Below, one piece after another: positions 6,742 to 14,107 of a stretch of 17,058 bases of DNA (positions are counted from its first letter, which is position 1; each line of letters opens with the position of its first letter). The stretch is from an uncultured Eggerthellaceae bacterium. GTDB lineage: Bacteria; Actinomycetota; Coriobacteriia; Coriobacteriales; Eggerthellaceae. Location: the NCBI GenBank assembly GCA_934631995.1, contig CAKTYF010000037.1, forward strand, positions 1 through 17,058. The letters run 5' to 3'. The notes beneath the pieces are model-generated. The model ran no database searches. It was given only the letters and a program-made list of their open reading frames with translations, and had not been told where the DNA came from. A program made the translations under genes and the position numbers.

Positions 6742-8241
6742 ATGACGCGTATCGACGAAATATTGCTGAAGGGGGCTCAGCTGAGCCCCCAGGGTACCGC
6801 CCTTATTTCCAAGGGCGGTGCTTTCACGTATGAGCAGCTTGATGCACGCGTTTCGCAACTTGCGGGCGCTTTGTGCGCGCGCGGCGTGGAAAAAGGCGAT
6901 ATTGTGGCGTTGACCTCGAAGAACGCGCCCATATTCATTGAGCTGACCATGGCGTGCTCGCGCATTGGTGCGGTGTGTGCGGCGTTTTCGACCCGGTTTT
7001 CGTGTGCGGTGCTGTCTACGTTGATTGCGCAGGCTGCACCGCGTTTGCTGTTCGTTCCCGAAGAAAAGTTGGCGGATGCGCGGGCTGCCGTGCAAGGATC
7101 CCGGGTGGGAACGGAGTGTCTGCCCAGTGAAGGCGCTGCTTACGAAGCGCTGTTGGCAAATGCGCCTGCTCCGCGTGTTGCCGAGCTGGAGGAAACTGAT
7201 CCTGCGCTGCTGCTGTATACCAGTGGAACAACGGGAACGCCGAAGGGCGTGGTGCTTTCGCATGGCGCATTGCTGGCGCGTATTGAAATCGACCGCCAGA
7301 CCATGCACATCAACGAGCATACAAAAATGCTGTTCGTGCTTCCGTTTTTCCATGTGACCTGCGTATCAACGTTTGTGGTGCTTGCAAGCGGTGGCGTGGT
7401 TGCCATTGCCTCGGGTGCGAAAGACTACCTGATCGTGTCCGACATTCAAAAAAACCAAGCCACGCATGTGGGGCTTTTGCCGTATCACTTGCGCCAGCTT
7501 GTGGGCTACCTAGAGCGAACGAAAGAGCAGCTTTCGTCGCTTGAGCTGGTAGCCTATGGTGGCGAGCCCATGGATGCTGATACGCTGCATAAATGCCGCA
7601 AGCTGATTCCCTGCATGTTCTGGCAGGGATACGGCATGACTGAAACTGCTTCTTCCATTGCGGTGGTATCTCCCGAAGATCACGCAACGGATTTTTGCGG
7701 TACCACGGTGGGACGCGCTGTTCCCTTGGTGGAAATTTGCATTTGCGCAGATGACGGTGATGTTTTGCCTGCGGGTGAAAGAGGCGAGGTGTGGGTGAAA
7801 ACGCCCACCATCATGAATGGCTACTTCAATAATCCCGAGCAAACCGCAAAAGTCATGCGCAATGGTTGGTATTTGACGGGCGACATTGGTTGGCTATCCG
7901 TTGATGGCCACTTGACGTTAATCGATCGCAAAAACGAGATGTTCATCAGCGGTGGCGAAAACGTATACCCATCGGAAATTGCTGCATGTATCCGTAAATT
8001 CACAGGTGTGGCCGATGTTGTTGTTGAGCGCGTAAGCGACAAGCGTTGGGGCGAATCGGCCGTTGCGTTCGTTGAGCCAGATGCGGACATCAAGCTGGAT
8101 CCCCAGGAGATTTCCGATTGGTGCGCCACGGCGTTGGGCCATTACAAGCGCCCGAAGAAGGTAGTTATCGTTGATTCGCTTCAACGAAAAGAAACGGGAA
8201 AGGTACCGCGAGAATACCTTTTAAGTCTGTTAGAGAAGTAG
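6742..8241 (+). CDS. AMP-forming acyl-CoA ligase (CaiC role)
   Basis: This is a 499-residue member of the ANL (acyl-CoA synthetase) family. It has the phosphate loop YTSGTTGTPKG (159-169), GYGMTETAS (296-304), YLTGD (377-381), the hinge RKNEMFISGGENVYPSE (396-412) and the catalytic lysine in ETGKVPR (Lys487). It activates a carboxylic acid with ATP and CoA in the cytoplasm. It starts 6 nt after the caiB-like stop; GGAGG (6724-6728) lies inside the end of that gene, so translation is coupled. By context it takes the place of CaiC (betaine/carnitine:CoA ligase), giving the first CoA ester before the transferase recycles it. The sequence itself is generic for the family, so no cai symbol is given. 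Confidence 0.92.
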   Translation: MTRIDEILLKGAQLSPQGTALISKGGAFTYEQLDARVSQLAGALCARGVEKGDIVALTSKNAPIFIELTMACSRIGAVCAAFSTRFSCAVLSTLIAQAAPRLLFVPEEKLADARAAVQGSRVGTECLPSEGAAYEALLANAPAPRVAELEETDPALLLYTSGTTGTPKGVVLSHGALLARIEIDRQTMHINEHTKMLFVLPFFHVTCVSTFVVLASGGVVAIASGAKDYLIVSDIQKNQATHVGLLPYHLRQLVGYLERTKEQLSSLELVAYGGEPMDADTLHKCRKLIPCMFWQGYGMTETASSIAVVSPEDHATDFCGTTVGRAVPLVEICICADDGDVLPAGERGEVWVKTPTIMNGYFNNPEQTAKVMRNGWYLTGDIGWLSVDGHLTLIDRKNEMFISGGENVYPSEIAACIRKFTGVADVVVERVSDKRWGESAVAFVEPDADIKLDPQEISDWCATALGHYKRPKKVVIVDSLQRKETGKVPREYLLSLLEK

Positions 8242-8256
8242 AGGAAGGTGATTGTT

Positions 8257-9543
8257 ATGGCTGATTTTGACGCAATTGTGGTTGGCGCCGGTTGTGCTGG
8301 CAGCGTTGCTGCGGTAGAGCTTGCACGCGCGGGCAAGTCGGTTTTGCTGGTTGAACGCGGCGAAAACGGCGGCTCTAAAAATATGACGGGCGGGCGTATT
8401 TACACGCATTCCTTGAAGAAAGTGTTCCCTAATTTCGAGGAAGAGGCGCCACTTGAGCGCAAAGTGACCCATGAGCTCATTTCGTTTTTGACCGATGATG
8501 CTGCAACGACTATGGAGTACGCAACGCCGAAGCTTGCCGATGATTCTGTTGCAAGCTATACGGTTTTGCGTGCGGAATTCGATGCCTGGCTGGCGGGAAA
8601 AGCCGAAGAGGAAGGCGCAGAATGCGTGTTCGGCATGACTGTTGATGACTTGCTGTGGGATGGCAATCGGGTAACGGGCGTTTCTGTTGGCGGCGACGAA
8701 ATCACGGCTGAAGTGACGATTATCGCCGATGGTGCAAACTCCCTGCTTACAGAAAAAGCGCATTTGGCAACAACGCCGAAGCCGCATCAGATGGCGGTTG
8801 GCGCAAAAGAAGTTATTTCCCTTCCTGAACAGGTCATTTCCGATCGGTTCAGGTGCGCCGAAGGCGAAGGCGCTGCATGGTTGTTCGTGGGTGCTCCCAC
8901 GAAAGGGCATGCGGGCGGCGGCTTCCTGTATGCGAACAAGGACTCGATTTCCCTTGGCATGGTGGCAACGCTTTCCGATTTGCAAATGTCAGATGTGCCG
9001 TTCTCGGAGTTCATGAACGATTTCAAGGCAAATCCCCTGATCGCGCCATTGATTGAGGGCGGCAAGACGGTTGAGTATTCTGCTCATTTGGTGCCCGAGG
9101 GCGGTCTGAACATGGTGCCTGAGTTGGTGGGCAACGGCTGCTTGGTTGCAGGCGACGCGGGCATGCTTTGCGTTAACCTGGGGTATCAGGTGCGCGGCAT
9201 GGACTACGCAATTGCTTCTGGTTCTGCGGCGGGTCGCGCGGCTGCAGCGGCGATTGATGCAGGCGATACCTCGGCGGCAGGTCTTGCGGGCTACAAGGCC
9301 GAGCTTGAAAACAGTTTTGTGCTCAAGGATTTGCGCTCGTACCAGAAGGTTCCGACATTCATGGAGCAAACGAAACGCATGTACTCTGAGTATCCATCCA
9401 TGGTATGCGAAATGATGCATGCCCTGTTTGCCGTTGATGGCGAGCCGGTTGAACCGCTGAAGAAGAAGATGATGCGTCCGGTGAAGAGCAGGGGCTTGTT
9501 CTCGGTGCTTAAAGAAATGAAGAAGGGAGTTGATGCGCTATGA
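8257..9543 (+). CDS. fixC: FixC, ETF-quinone oxidoreductase-like flavoprotein
   Basis: This 428-residue flavoprotein closely follows E. coli FixC. It has FDAIVVGAGCAGSVAAVELARAG (4-26) with GxGxxG, ERG...KNMTGGRIYTHSL (34-52), YTVLRAEFDAWL (101-112), the GGGFLYANKDSISLGMV stretch, VEYSAHLVPEGGLNM and the GDAGMLCVNLGYQVRGMDYAIASG FAD/quinone-side segment. The ATG at 8257 is chosen over the in-frame GTG at 8248 because GAGGAAGG (8241-8248) gives correct spacing only for the ATG. With FixX it acts as a membrane-associated electron entry or exit between FixAB and the quinone or ferredoxin pools. It overlaps fixX by four bases. Confidence 0.95.
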   Translation: MADFDAIVVGAGCAGSVAAVELARAGKSVLLVERGENGGSKNMTGGRIYTHSLKKVFPNFEEEAPLERKVTHELISFLTDDAATTMEYATPKLADDSVASYTVLRAEFDAWLAGKAEEEGAECVFGMTVDDLLWDGNRVTGVSVGGDEITAEVTIIADGANSLLTEKAHLATTPKPHQMAVGAKEVISLPEQVISDRFRCAEGEGAAWLFVGAPTKGHAGGGFLYANKDSISLGMVATLSDLQMSDVPFSEFMNDFKANPLIAPLIEGGKTVEYSAHLVPEGGLNMVPELVGNGCLVAGDAGMLCVNLGYQVRGMDYAIASGSAAGRAAAAAIDAGDTSAAGLAGYKAELENSFVLKDLRSYQKVPTFMEQTKRMYSEYPSMVCEMMHALFAVDGEPVEPLKKKMMRPVKSRGLFSVLKEMKKGVDAL

Positions 9544-9830
9544 CGATTTCCCCGATGACCATTGATGAGCGCCTTGCCGTTGATAAGTTTGCGGTTGACG
9601 AAGACAATGCCCATATCGAGCTTGTTGAGAATCCTGATCGCGATCAGTTCGATAAACTGGTGAAATGCTGTCCTGCAGGGCTTTATCGCTACGAGGAAGA
9701 CGGATCGACTTCATTTGACTATGCGGGCTGTCTTGAGTGCGGAACATGCCGCATTCTGTGCGGCGATACCATTGTGAGCAAGTGGGAAAACCCCGCATTT
9801 GGAAACGGTGTTTCTTACCGATTCGGATAA
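9540..9830 (+). CDS. fixX: FixX ferredoxin-like protein
   Basis: This 96-residue iron-sulfur protein matches E. coli FixX (95 aa) along its length. It has VDKFAVDEDNAHIE near the N-terminus, CCPAGLY (43-49) and FDYAGCLECGTCRILCG (59-75). Cysteines 64, 67, 70 and the one before Pro45 (Cys44) correspond to the FixX cluster. Cys43 and Cys74 are extra compared with the E. coli protein as I recall it. The start overlaps the fixC stop (ATGA), so the two are translationally coupled. It is the last gene of the operon and passes electrons between FixC and its partners. Confidence 0.95.
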   Translation: MTISPMTIDERLAVDKFAVDEDNAHIELVENPDRDQFDKLVKCCPAGLYRYEEDGSTSFDYAGCLECGTCRILCGDTIVSKWENPAFGNGVSYRFG

Positions 9831-9869
9831 TGCTTGTTAGCGCGTTCACGCGAACTTGAACGAGGCAAC

Positions 9870-9906
9870 GGGGCGATGGATGTGAAATCCGTCGCCCCTT
9901 CTTTAT
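9870..9906 (+). terminator. Rho-independent terminator of the Cai/Fix-like operon
   Basis: GGGGCGATGGA (9870-9880) pairs with TCCGTCGCCCC (9888-9898) with one T-G wobble around a 7-nt loop, and is followed by TTCTTTAT. It starts 40 nt after the fixX stop and closes the nine-gene operon. Confidence 0.9.
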
Positions 9907-10066
9907 GCGGATATTTGCGTTTCAACGCGAAGAGCGAATGGTGTTCAATCTATATGATAAGCAGGCGTTATATTGATTGCTTATAAAGGTGTCTCGCCGT
10001 ATGTTTTTCGTTGCCGTTCTTCGCGGCGCATCTTCTTTGCAGCAGAAAGCGTATGAAGGCATAAAA
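9907..10066. other. Convergent spacer with no recognised gene
   Basis: The stop codons of fixX and the MFS gene are 335 nt apart. Apart from the two terminators, this spacer contains only tiny open frames (under 40 codons) without ribosome binding sites. An AT-rich stretch near 9950-9990 could be a weak promoter, but no credible gene follows it. Nothing further can be supported. Confidence 0.6.
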
Positions 10067-10102
10067 ATAACCCCGAGGCCTGGAGGGCATCCTCGGGGTT
10101 AT
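10061..10102 (-). terminator. Rho-independent terminator of the MFS gene
   Basis: ATAACCCCGAGG (10067-10078) and CCTCGGGGTTAT (10091-10102) are perfect 12-bp arms around a 12-nt loop. Read on the minus strand the stem is followed by TTTTATGCC. It lies 63 nt past the MFS stop. Confidence 0.9.
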
Positions 10103-10165
10103 CGGTGTCGCGGCTAGCGCATGTTATCCGCGAAGTTCACCTTGGGGATAGGTGGTTGAGAGTTC

Positions 10166-11434
10166 CTATTCGCCTTCGCCCTTAACAGCAGCAACATTCT
10201 TGGGGCGGCACAGCAGGCCAGCGATAATGCAGATGACAAGCAGTGCGGATACGCCAAGGATGCCAGGTGCGCATGCGCCCGTAGCGTCGTATACGGCGCC
10301 AACAGCCAGGGAAACCAAACCAGAAAGAATGGAACCAATTGCCATAGTGGTACCCAGGCTCTTGCCGAACGAGTACAGACCAAAGTAGTTGGCAACTGTG
10401 GTGGGCAGGCAGGTTGCGGTGATGCCAAACGCGAAGCCGTTGCAGATGTAGAATGCCCAAACCATGATCTCGCTGGAAGCGAATGCGGCGCAGACTTCAC
10501 CGATGATTGCCACGACCAGGCCGATGATCATGAGCTGGCGACCATCAATGTAGTCGGCAATGAAGCCGGAAACGGTCTTGAAAATCAAAGCGATAATACC
10601 GTAGATTGCAGCAACGCTTGCGATGAACGCCGGGTCAAAGCCCAAGGTCTTGAAGTTCAAAACACCCATGGAGCTCTGCAGGGCGAAAGCGGAGAAGCCA
10701 CCGGAGCCCAGCATTGCCAACAGCCAGAAGCTCGGCATGTGAAGAATCTGCTTCGCAGTAAGCTTCTCGGAGTTCTTGAAGGCCTTGCTGACCTTCTGCG
10801 CTTTGGTTTCAACCGCTGTTTCGCCGCCGTCAACCTCGAGACCCTTCTCTTCCGGGTGAGTGCGTACGAAAAGGATGGACAGAACTGCGATAATAACGCC
10901 GAATACTGCAAGCAGGATCCAGCCATTTTGCCATGAGCCGTCTTTGATTAGGTTGCTTACCGCCAAGGGAGCAACAAAGGAACCCAGGCCGCCAATGCCC
11001 ATTGCAATGGACATAGCCTTGCCGCGGCGCTTTTGGAACCAGAAGCCAATGGTGGACTGGATGGAAACCTGACCAGCCATAATGTTACCCAAAGCCATGA
11101 AGATGCCGAAGAAGATGATGTAGCCAACGGCGCTGTGGACAATGGTGGTCATGCAGATGGCGCCAACAGTCATGATCAAACCGCCGATAGCGATGGACCA
11201 ACGGGTGCCAATCTTGTCAATAAGGATACCAACCAGCGGTGCGGGCAGGCCAGAGCACCAAACGAAGATGGTGAAGCCAAGACCCAGAACAGTTGCGCTG
11301 ATGCCGATGTCGGCCATCATTGCAGGATTAAGAATCTGCGCACTGGCTACGATAAAGCCAGAGGACATGAAGTAGAACATGCCGCACAGAACGGTTAGAA
11401 ACCATCCGTAACCGAAGGATTTCTTTTCTTCCAT
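10166..11434 (-). CDS. OFA-like MFS transporter
   Basis: This 422-residue major facilitator has about twelve membrane segments in two halves, split by a charged loop (about residues 208-230: TKAQKVSKAFKNSEKLTAKQ). The N-terminus (GYGWFLTVLCGMFYFMSSGF) and the motif-A-like loop GILIDKIGTRWS (68-79) fit the oxalate/formate antiporter (OFA) branch. Its second-half counterpart is SGFIADYIDGRQ. Members exchange or import small organic acids and related solutes across the cytoplasmic membrane; the substrate is not evident here. A strong RBS (AAAGGAGG) precedes the ATG. It is divergent from the LysR gene across a 601-nt control region, so that regulator is its most likely controller. It is not linked in an operon to any other gene. 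Confidence 0.88.
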   Translation of the reverse strand: MEEKKSFGYGWFLTVLCGMFYFMSSGFIVASAQILNPAMMADIGISATVLGLGFTIFVWCSGLPAPLVGILIDKIGTRWSIAIGGLIMTVGAICMTTIVHSAVGYIIFFGIFMALGNIMAGQVSIQSTIGFWFQKRRGKAMSIAMGIGGLGSFVAPLAVSNLIKDGSWQNGWILLAVFGVIIAVLSILFVRTHPEEKGLEVDGGETAVETKAQKVSKAFKNSEKLTAKQILHMPSFWLLAMLGSGGFSAFALQSSMGVLNFKTLGFDPAFIASVAAIYGIIALIFKTVSGFIADYIDGRQLMIIGLVVAIIGEVCAAFASSEIMVWAFYICNGFAFGITATCLPTTVANYFGLYSFGKSLGTTMAIGSILSGLVSLAVGAVYDATGACAPGILGVSALLVICIIAGLLCRPKNVAAVKGEGE

Positions 11435-11475
11435 TTTTCCTCCTTTGAAAAAGATAGATTTCTAGTCCAGCAAAC

Positions 11476-11497
11476 CTTTGCATTCCCCTATGCAAAG
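11476..11497. promoter_or_regulatory. Perfect 8-bp inverted repeat before the MFS gene
   Basis: CTTTGCAT-N6-ATGCAAAG lies 42-63 nt upstream of the MFS start codon. This places it in the promoter or the 5' untranslated leader. It is a candidate operator or leader hairpin. Related ATGCAAA words recur close to the LysR gene at 11946-11952. Confidence 0.5.
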
Positions 11498-11521
11498 CCC
11501 CGTGCGCGAAAATCGTTTATA

Positions 11522-11549
11522 TGATTATCAGGTGATTATCGTGGTGATC
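11522..11549. repeat. Helically phased TGATTATC direct repeats
   Basis: TGATTATC occurs at 11522-11529 and 11533-11540, followed by a partial copy TGATC at 11545-11549. The copies are 11 and 12 bp apart, about one helical turn, as expected for tandem regulator contacts on one face of DNA. On the minus strand the copies read GATAATCA, which also resembles a -10 box of the MFS promoter. Confidence 0.4.
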
Positions 11550-11621
11550 TTTTGCGCTATTCGCTGAACCATTTGACTTGGGATGGCTTGCATTTTCCCT
11601 TCCCCTTCCCAAGTATCTTCA

Positions 11622-11650
11622 TTGTACAGAGTGGGGCCCGAACAGTACAA
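11622..11650. promoter_or_regulatory. TTGTAC-N17-GTACAA inverted repeat
   Basis: Perfect 6-bp arms at 11622-11627 and 11645-11650. The half-site resembles the TTGTAT/ATACAA half-sites at 11695-11709 and 11977-11982, suggesting repeated binding sites of one regulator across this control region. Confidence 0.4.
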
Positions 11651-11694
11651 ATGCTTAATACGTATGGTAACTTTTCGCTCGGTCATAAGGCTCT

Positions 11695-11709
11695 ATACAA
11701 CAATTGTAT
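11695..11709. promoter_or_regulatory. T-N11-A palindrome, candidate LysR-family operator
   Basis: ATACAA-CAA-TTGTAT is a perfect palindrome containing the classic T-N11-A LysR-type box (TACAACAATTGTA). CTATAC occurs on both sides at 11693-11698 and 11715-11720, 22 bp (two helical turns) apart. It lies in the spacer shared by the LysR gene and the MFS gene, where LysR regulators normally bind. Confidence 0.55.
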
Positions 11710-11968
11710 TTGCACTATACGGGAAATACATAAGGCGAAAAGCGCGGAAAATGCGCCCTTTGAAGGTGCTGCAGAAGGGGTCCCTATTGTTCAAAAGAGG
11801 GCTGTTTCGCGCGTATTTCAGGGGATGGTGCGGCGCTGTTTTCAAAGGTAAAAATTCGTCAATCCTGCTTTTTTCGAGTGAGCCGAAAATCATAAAAATA
11901 CACAACGTTCTGAACTGCTCTTATTCAATTTCTATATAGTTTATTATGCAAATGATTAAGGCGCATTA

Positions 11969-11997
11969 TTCAAGTTTTGTATAGTAAGGCGTATAAT
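11969..11997 (+). promoter_or_regulatory. Promoter of the LysR gene
   Basis: A consensus -10 TATAAT (11992-11997) lies 38 nt upstream of the chosen ATG. A poor -35 (TTCAAG, 11969-11974) sits at 17-bp spacing, as usual for an activator-dependent or autoregulated promoter. A TTGTAT half-site at 11977-11982 falls between the two boxes, consistent with autorepression. Confidence 0.5.
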
Positions 11998-12035
11998 TGT
12001 GCAAATGCAAGGGGGAGTTTAAGGCAGGGGATCCA

Positions 12036-13028
12036 ATGGATATCTCGTTGTATCACGAGTTTGTAACTCTGGCGTCGCATAGGAATTATTCCGCCGCGGC
12101 ACGCGATTTGAACATGTCTCAGCCTACACTCAGCCGGCACATGAATGCCCTGAGCAAAGAACTGAAATGCCAACTCTTTTATGATACGCGACCTCTGACG
12201 CTAACGGTTGCGGGAGAGCAAACGCTGCGCTTTGCCAGCAAGATTATCTCCGACGAGCAGAACTTGCGCGCTTCGCTGCAAAAGCTGAAGTCAACGAAGA
12301 ATCCGCGCATCAGAATTCTGAATTTGCTGCATGTCAATACGCTCTACATTGGCATCAACGAAATCATCCCCGATGCAAAAGCTCATTTTGCCGACTTACG
12401 TTTTGAGTTCGTCAATATGGATCATTTTGGTCTTAACGCAGCTCAGATGGTCGAAATGGAAAAAGTCGATGTGTCGTTTGACATGTGCATTCGTCCTGAA
12501 GGTGATTTCACGCCGCCGGAATACCCGGATTACATTCGCGCGATTCCTGTTCCAGAGTTCTACGGCGAGTTGGTGCTGGGCGTGTCGAAAAATTCCAAGT
12601 ACGCCGAAGAGGAAAGCTTCAGCCTTGATGACATGAAGCCGTTCCACTTCATTATGGAAGCGGATATGTACGGCGACAATTTCCGTAAAGATTTCATCGA
12701 TATTTGCGGGACCAGAGGTTTTTATCCTGATATCGGCTTGATTCCCGCTACGGATCACCTGGAGTTTTTCTCGTCCGATCCGGGCGATAGCATGCACTTG
12801 CTGTCGCGCGTGGATCGAGAGTATCGTCCGCTTTTGGCGGGCGTTATCAAGCAGCACACGGTTGCGAAGGAAATCAAGGCGGATACGCGCTACTTCACGA
12901 ACGCATATGCGCTGGTCAATGAATACGATGATCGCGAGGAAATGCGTTACTTCGTGGATAAGCTGGAAGAACATGCCGAGGAAGTCATGAAACGGAAGAA
13001 GATGCGTCCGTGCGATTGCAATGAATAG
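12036..13028 (+). CDS. LysR-family transcriptional regulator
   Basis: This 330-residue regulator opens with the standard LysR winged helix-turn-helix: MDISLYHEFVTLASHRNYSAAARDLNMSQPTLSRHMNALSKEL (1-43). It is followed by a linker helix and an alpha/beta effector-binding region in which the usual similarity to other LysR proteins is weak. It is slightly longer than the common 300 residues, with a charged tail ending in KKMRPCDCNE. The ATG at 12036 is chosen because GGCAGGGG ends five bases before it and because the helix-turn-helix starts here. The in-frame TTG at 11997 would overlap the -10 box. It is divergent from the OFA-like MFS gene, the expected target. The ligand is unknown. Confidence 0.92.
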   Translation: MDISLYHEFVTLASHRNYSAAARDLNMSQPTLSRHMNALSKELKCQLFYDTRPLTLTVAGEQTLRFASKIISDEQNLRASLQKLKSTKNPRIRILNLLHVNTLYIGINEIIPDAKAHFADLRFEFVNMDHFGLNAAQMVEMEKVDVSFDMCIRPEGDFTPPEYPDYIRAIPVPEFYGELVLGVSKNSKYAEEESFSLDDMKPFHFIMEADMYGDNFRKDFIDICGTRGFYPDIGLIPATDHLEFFSSDPGDSMHLLSRVDREYRPLLAGVIKQHTVAKEIKADTRYFTNAYALVNEYDDREEMRYFVDKLEEHAEEVMKRKKMRPCDCNE

Positions 13029-13064
13029 AGCGCGGCGAACGGAAACAGTAAAGTGCGATATCGT

Positions 13065-13094
13065 AAGGCGTTGGTGTAGGTCAACGCCTTTTTT
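13065..13094 (+). terminator. Rho-independent terminator of the LysR gene
   Basis: AAGGCGTTG (13065-13073) and CAACGCCTT (13082-13090) are perfect 9-bp arms with an 8-nt loop, followed by TTTT, 37 nt after the LysR stop. Confidence 0.92.
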
Positions 13095-13175
13095 GCGGAC
13101 GGGAGTGCCTGTCGCCGCGTTCCTTGGACTCCTTGCTGCTCCGTGTTCTACCGCTTTGTGCGCCCGTATCCCCAC

Positions 13176-13212
13176 AACAAAGAAGCCCCGCTCATCAAGC
13201 AGGGCTTCTTTT
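13176..13212 (-). terminator. Terminator of the molybdoenzyme operon (possibly bidirectional)
   Basis: AAGAAGCCC (13180-13188) pairs with GGGCTTCTT (13202-13210), and GCT (13190-13192) pairs with AGC (13198-13200), around a CATCA loop with one C-A mismatch. On the minus strand the stem runs into CTTCTTTGTTG, suited to the operon ending at 13278. On the plus strand it runs into CTTCTTTTCTTG, so it may also stop read-through from the LysR side. Confidence 0.82.
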
Positions 13213-13277
13213 CTTGCGCCTTTTTGATGTGCGCTGCTGGGAGGAAGGAAAACAGTGCACATCAATCAGTCAATGCC

Positions 13278-14105
13278 TTACGCGAAGTTGTTAACGTACA
13301 GCTCGATAGGGCCAACGTTCACGTCGATATCAGTTGCGTCAACTTCGATCATGCGATTGAGGTAGCCTTCAGCTTCTGCGTATACGCGATACTTGCCCGC
13401 AGGAACTTGATGGAACCAGAAGTCGCCAAAGTCGTCGGTTGTCGTCGTGTAGACTTCTTCGGTTTCAACGTTTTGCAGCGTCATTTTCGCGCCAATCAGA
13501 ACTTCGTCCTGCTCGGGATCAATGACGATGCCAGCCACAAAGCGCTTGGGCATGTTGAGGTAGTACGTGCGCGGCTTGTCCAGTTCGGCACGCTCGGGCA
13601 AGAATGCCTCTGCCTGCGCGATCTCTTCCGCAAACTCTTCCTCGTCGCCGAAACGAAGTGCCTGATGAGGGCACACGTCTACGCAGTGGGGCAGCTCGCC
13701 TGTATCAACCAAGTGAGCGCAGCCCGTGCACTTCTGGGGAATCTCAAGCTCGTAGTTCCAGAAGATGGCGTTGTAGGGGCAAGCGTCCACGAGTTCTTTT
13801 TTGCCCTTTGCCTTTTCGGGGTCAATGATGACCAGGCCGTCTTCGCGCTTGTAAACTGCTTCGGGAGCAACCTTCATGCAGGGAGCGTCGTCGCAGTGCT
13901 GGCAGCGCTTGGCAATGTAGGACAGCTTAACCTTAGGTACCTGGCCGCGGACTTTTTCCTCAATGCTGGTCCAGAATTGGCCGGTATCGGGCTGGGGCAT
14001 TGCATAGGGCAGCCACTCGTTGTCAACGTGCTCGTCTTTGCAGGCGAGTTGGCAGTTGCGGCAGCCGTTGCATTTTGCGGAATCAAAAATAAACACTTTT
14101 GCCAT
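13278..14105 (-). CDS. Iron-sulfur subunit of transhydroxylase/catechol dehydroxylase-type molybdoenzyme
   Basis: This is a 275-residue electron-transfer subunit. It has exactly twelve cysteines in ferredoxin-like spacing: Cys12, 15, 18, 22; Cys68, 71, 76, 109; Cys126, 129, 141, 145. That is enough for three [4Fe-4S] clusters. Residues from about 188 to the end (FVAGIVIDPEQDEVLIGAKM... FWFHQVPAGKYRVYAEAEGY) form a carboxypeptidase-regulatory/transthyretin-like beta-sandwich. Three clusters plus this C-terminal beta domain in about 274 residues is the known layout of the pyrogallol-phloroglucinol transhydroxylase small subunit of Pelobacter acidigallici. It differs from plain DmsB/NrfC proteins, which have four clusters and no such domain. 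No signal peptide is present. AAAGGAG lies within the end of the catalytic gene, and the two frames are two bases apart, so translation is coupled. Confidence 0.92.
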   Translation of the reverse strand: MAKVFIFDSAKCNGCRNCQLACKDEHVDNEWLPYAMPQPDTGQFWTSIEEKVRGQVPKVKLSYIAKRCQHCDDAPCMKVAPEAVYKREDGLVIIDPEKAKGKKELVDACPYNAIFWNYELEIPQKCTGCAHLVDTGELPHCVDVCPHQALRFGDEEEFAEEIAQAEAFLPERAELDKPRTYYLNMPKRFVAGIVIDPEQDEVLIGAKMTLQNVETEEVYTTTTDDFGDFWFHQVPAGKYRVYAEAEGYLNRMIEVDATDIDVNVGPIELYVNNFA

Positions 14106-14107
14106 AA

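Larger units (their letters stand above)
11435..12035. other. 601-nt divergent control region between MFS and LysR genes
   Basis: This stretch is markedly more AT-rich than the genes around it. It holds several separate symmetrical elements listed individually: 8-bp arms at 11476-11497, phased repeats at 11522-11549, an imperfect repeat at 11577-11613 (CTTGGGATGG / CCTTCCCAAG), TTGTAC-N17-GTACAA at 11622-11650, and a LysR box at 11695-11709. The small open frames between about 11552 and 11939 have no convincing RBS and no recognisable protein features, and were not called. Confidence 0.6.

Noticed and set aside
2826..7353. Long minus-strand open frames opposite fixB through the ligase (466, 413 and 611 codons)
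   Set aside because: Same reason: the opposing plus-strand frames carry clear ETF, FAD, CoA-transferase and ligase motifs.
686..9830. Bile-acid (bai) operon
   Set aside because: A CoA ligase and class III CoA-transferase are shared, but no BaiCD/BaiH-type flavoenzymes, BaiA dehydrogenase or BaiE dehydratase is present, and the reductase and FixABCX genes are Cai/Fix-type.
9841..9862. Small overlapping symmetries (GTTC-ACGC-GAAC and CGTTCA/TGAACG) just after fixX
   Set aside because: They are short, overlap each other and sit directly before a much stronger terminator; no separate role can be supported.
11552..11939. Possible small genes (99-118 codons) in the MFS-LysR spacer
   Set aside because: The frames overlap each other and the regulatory palindromes, lack a Shine-Dalgarno, and show no recognisable protein pattern.
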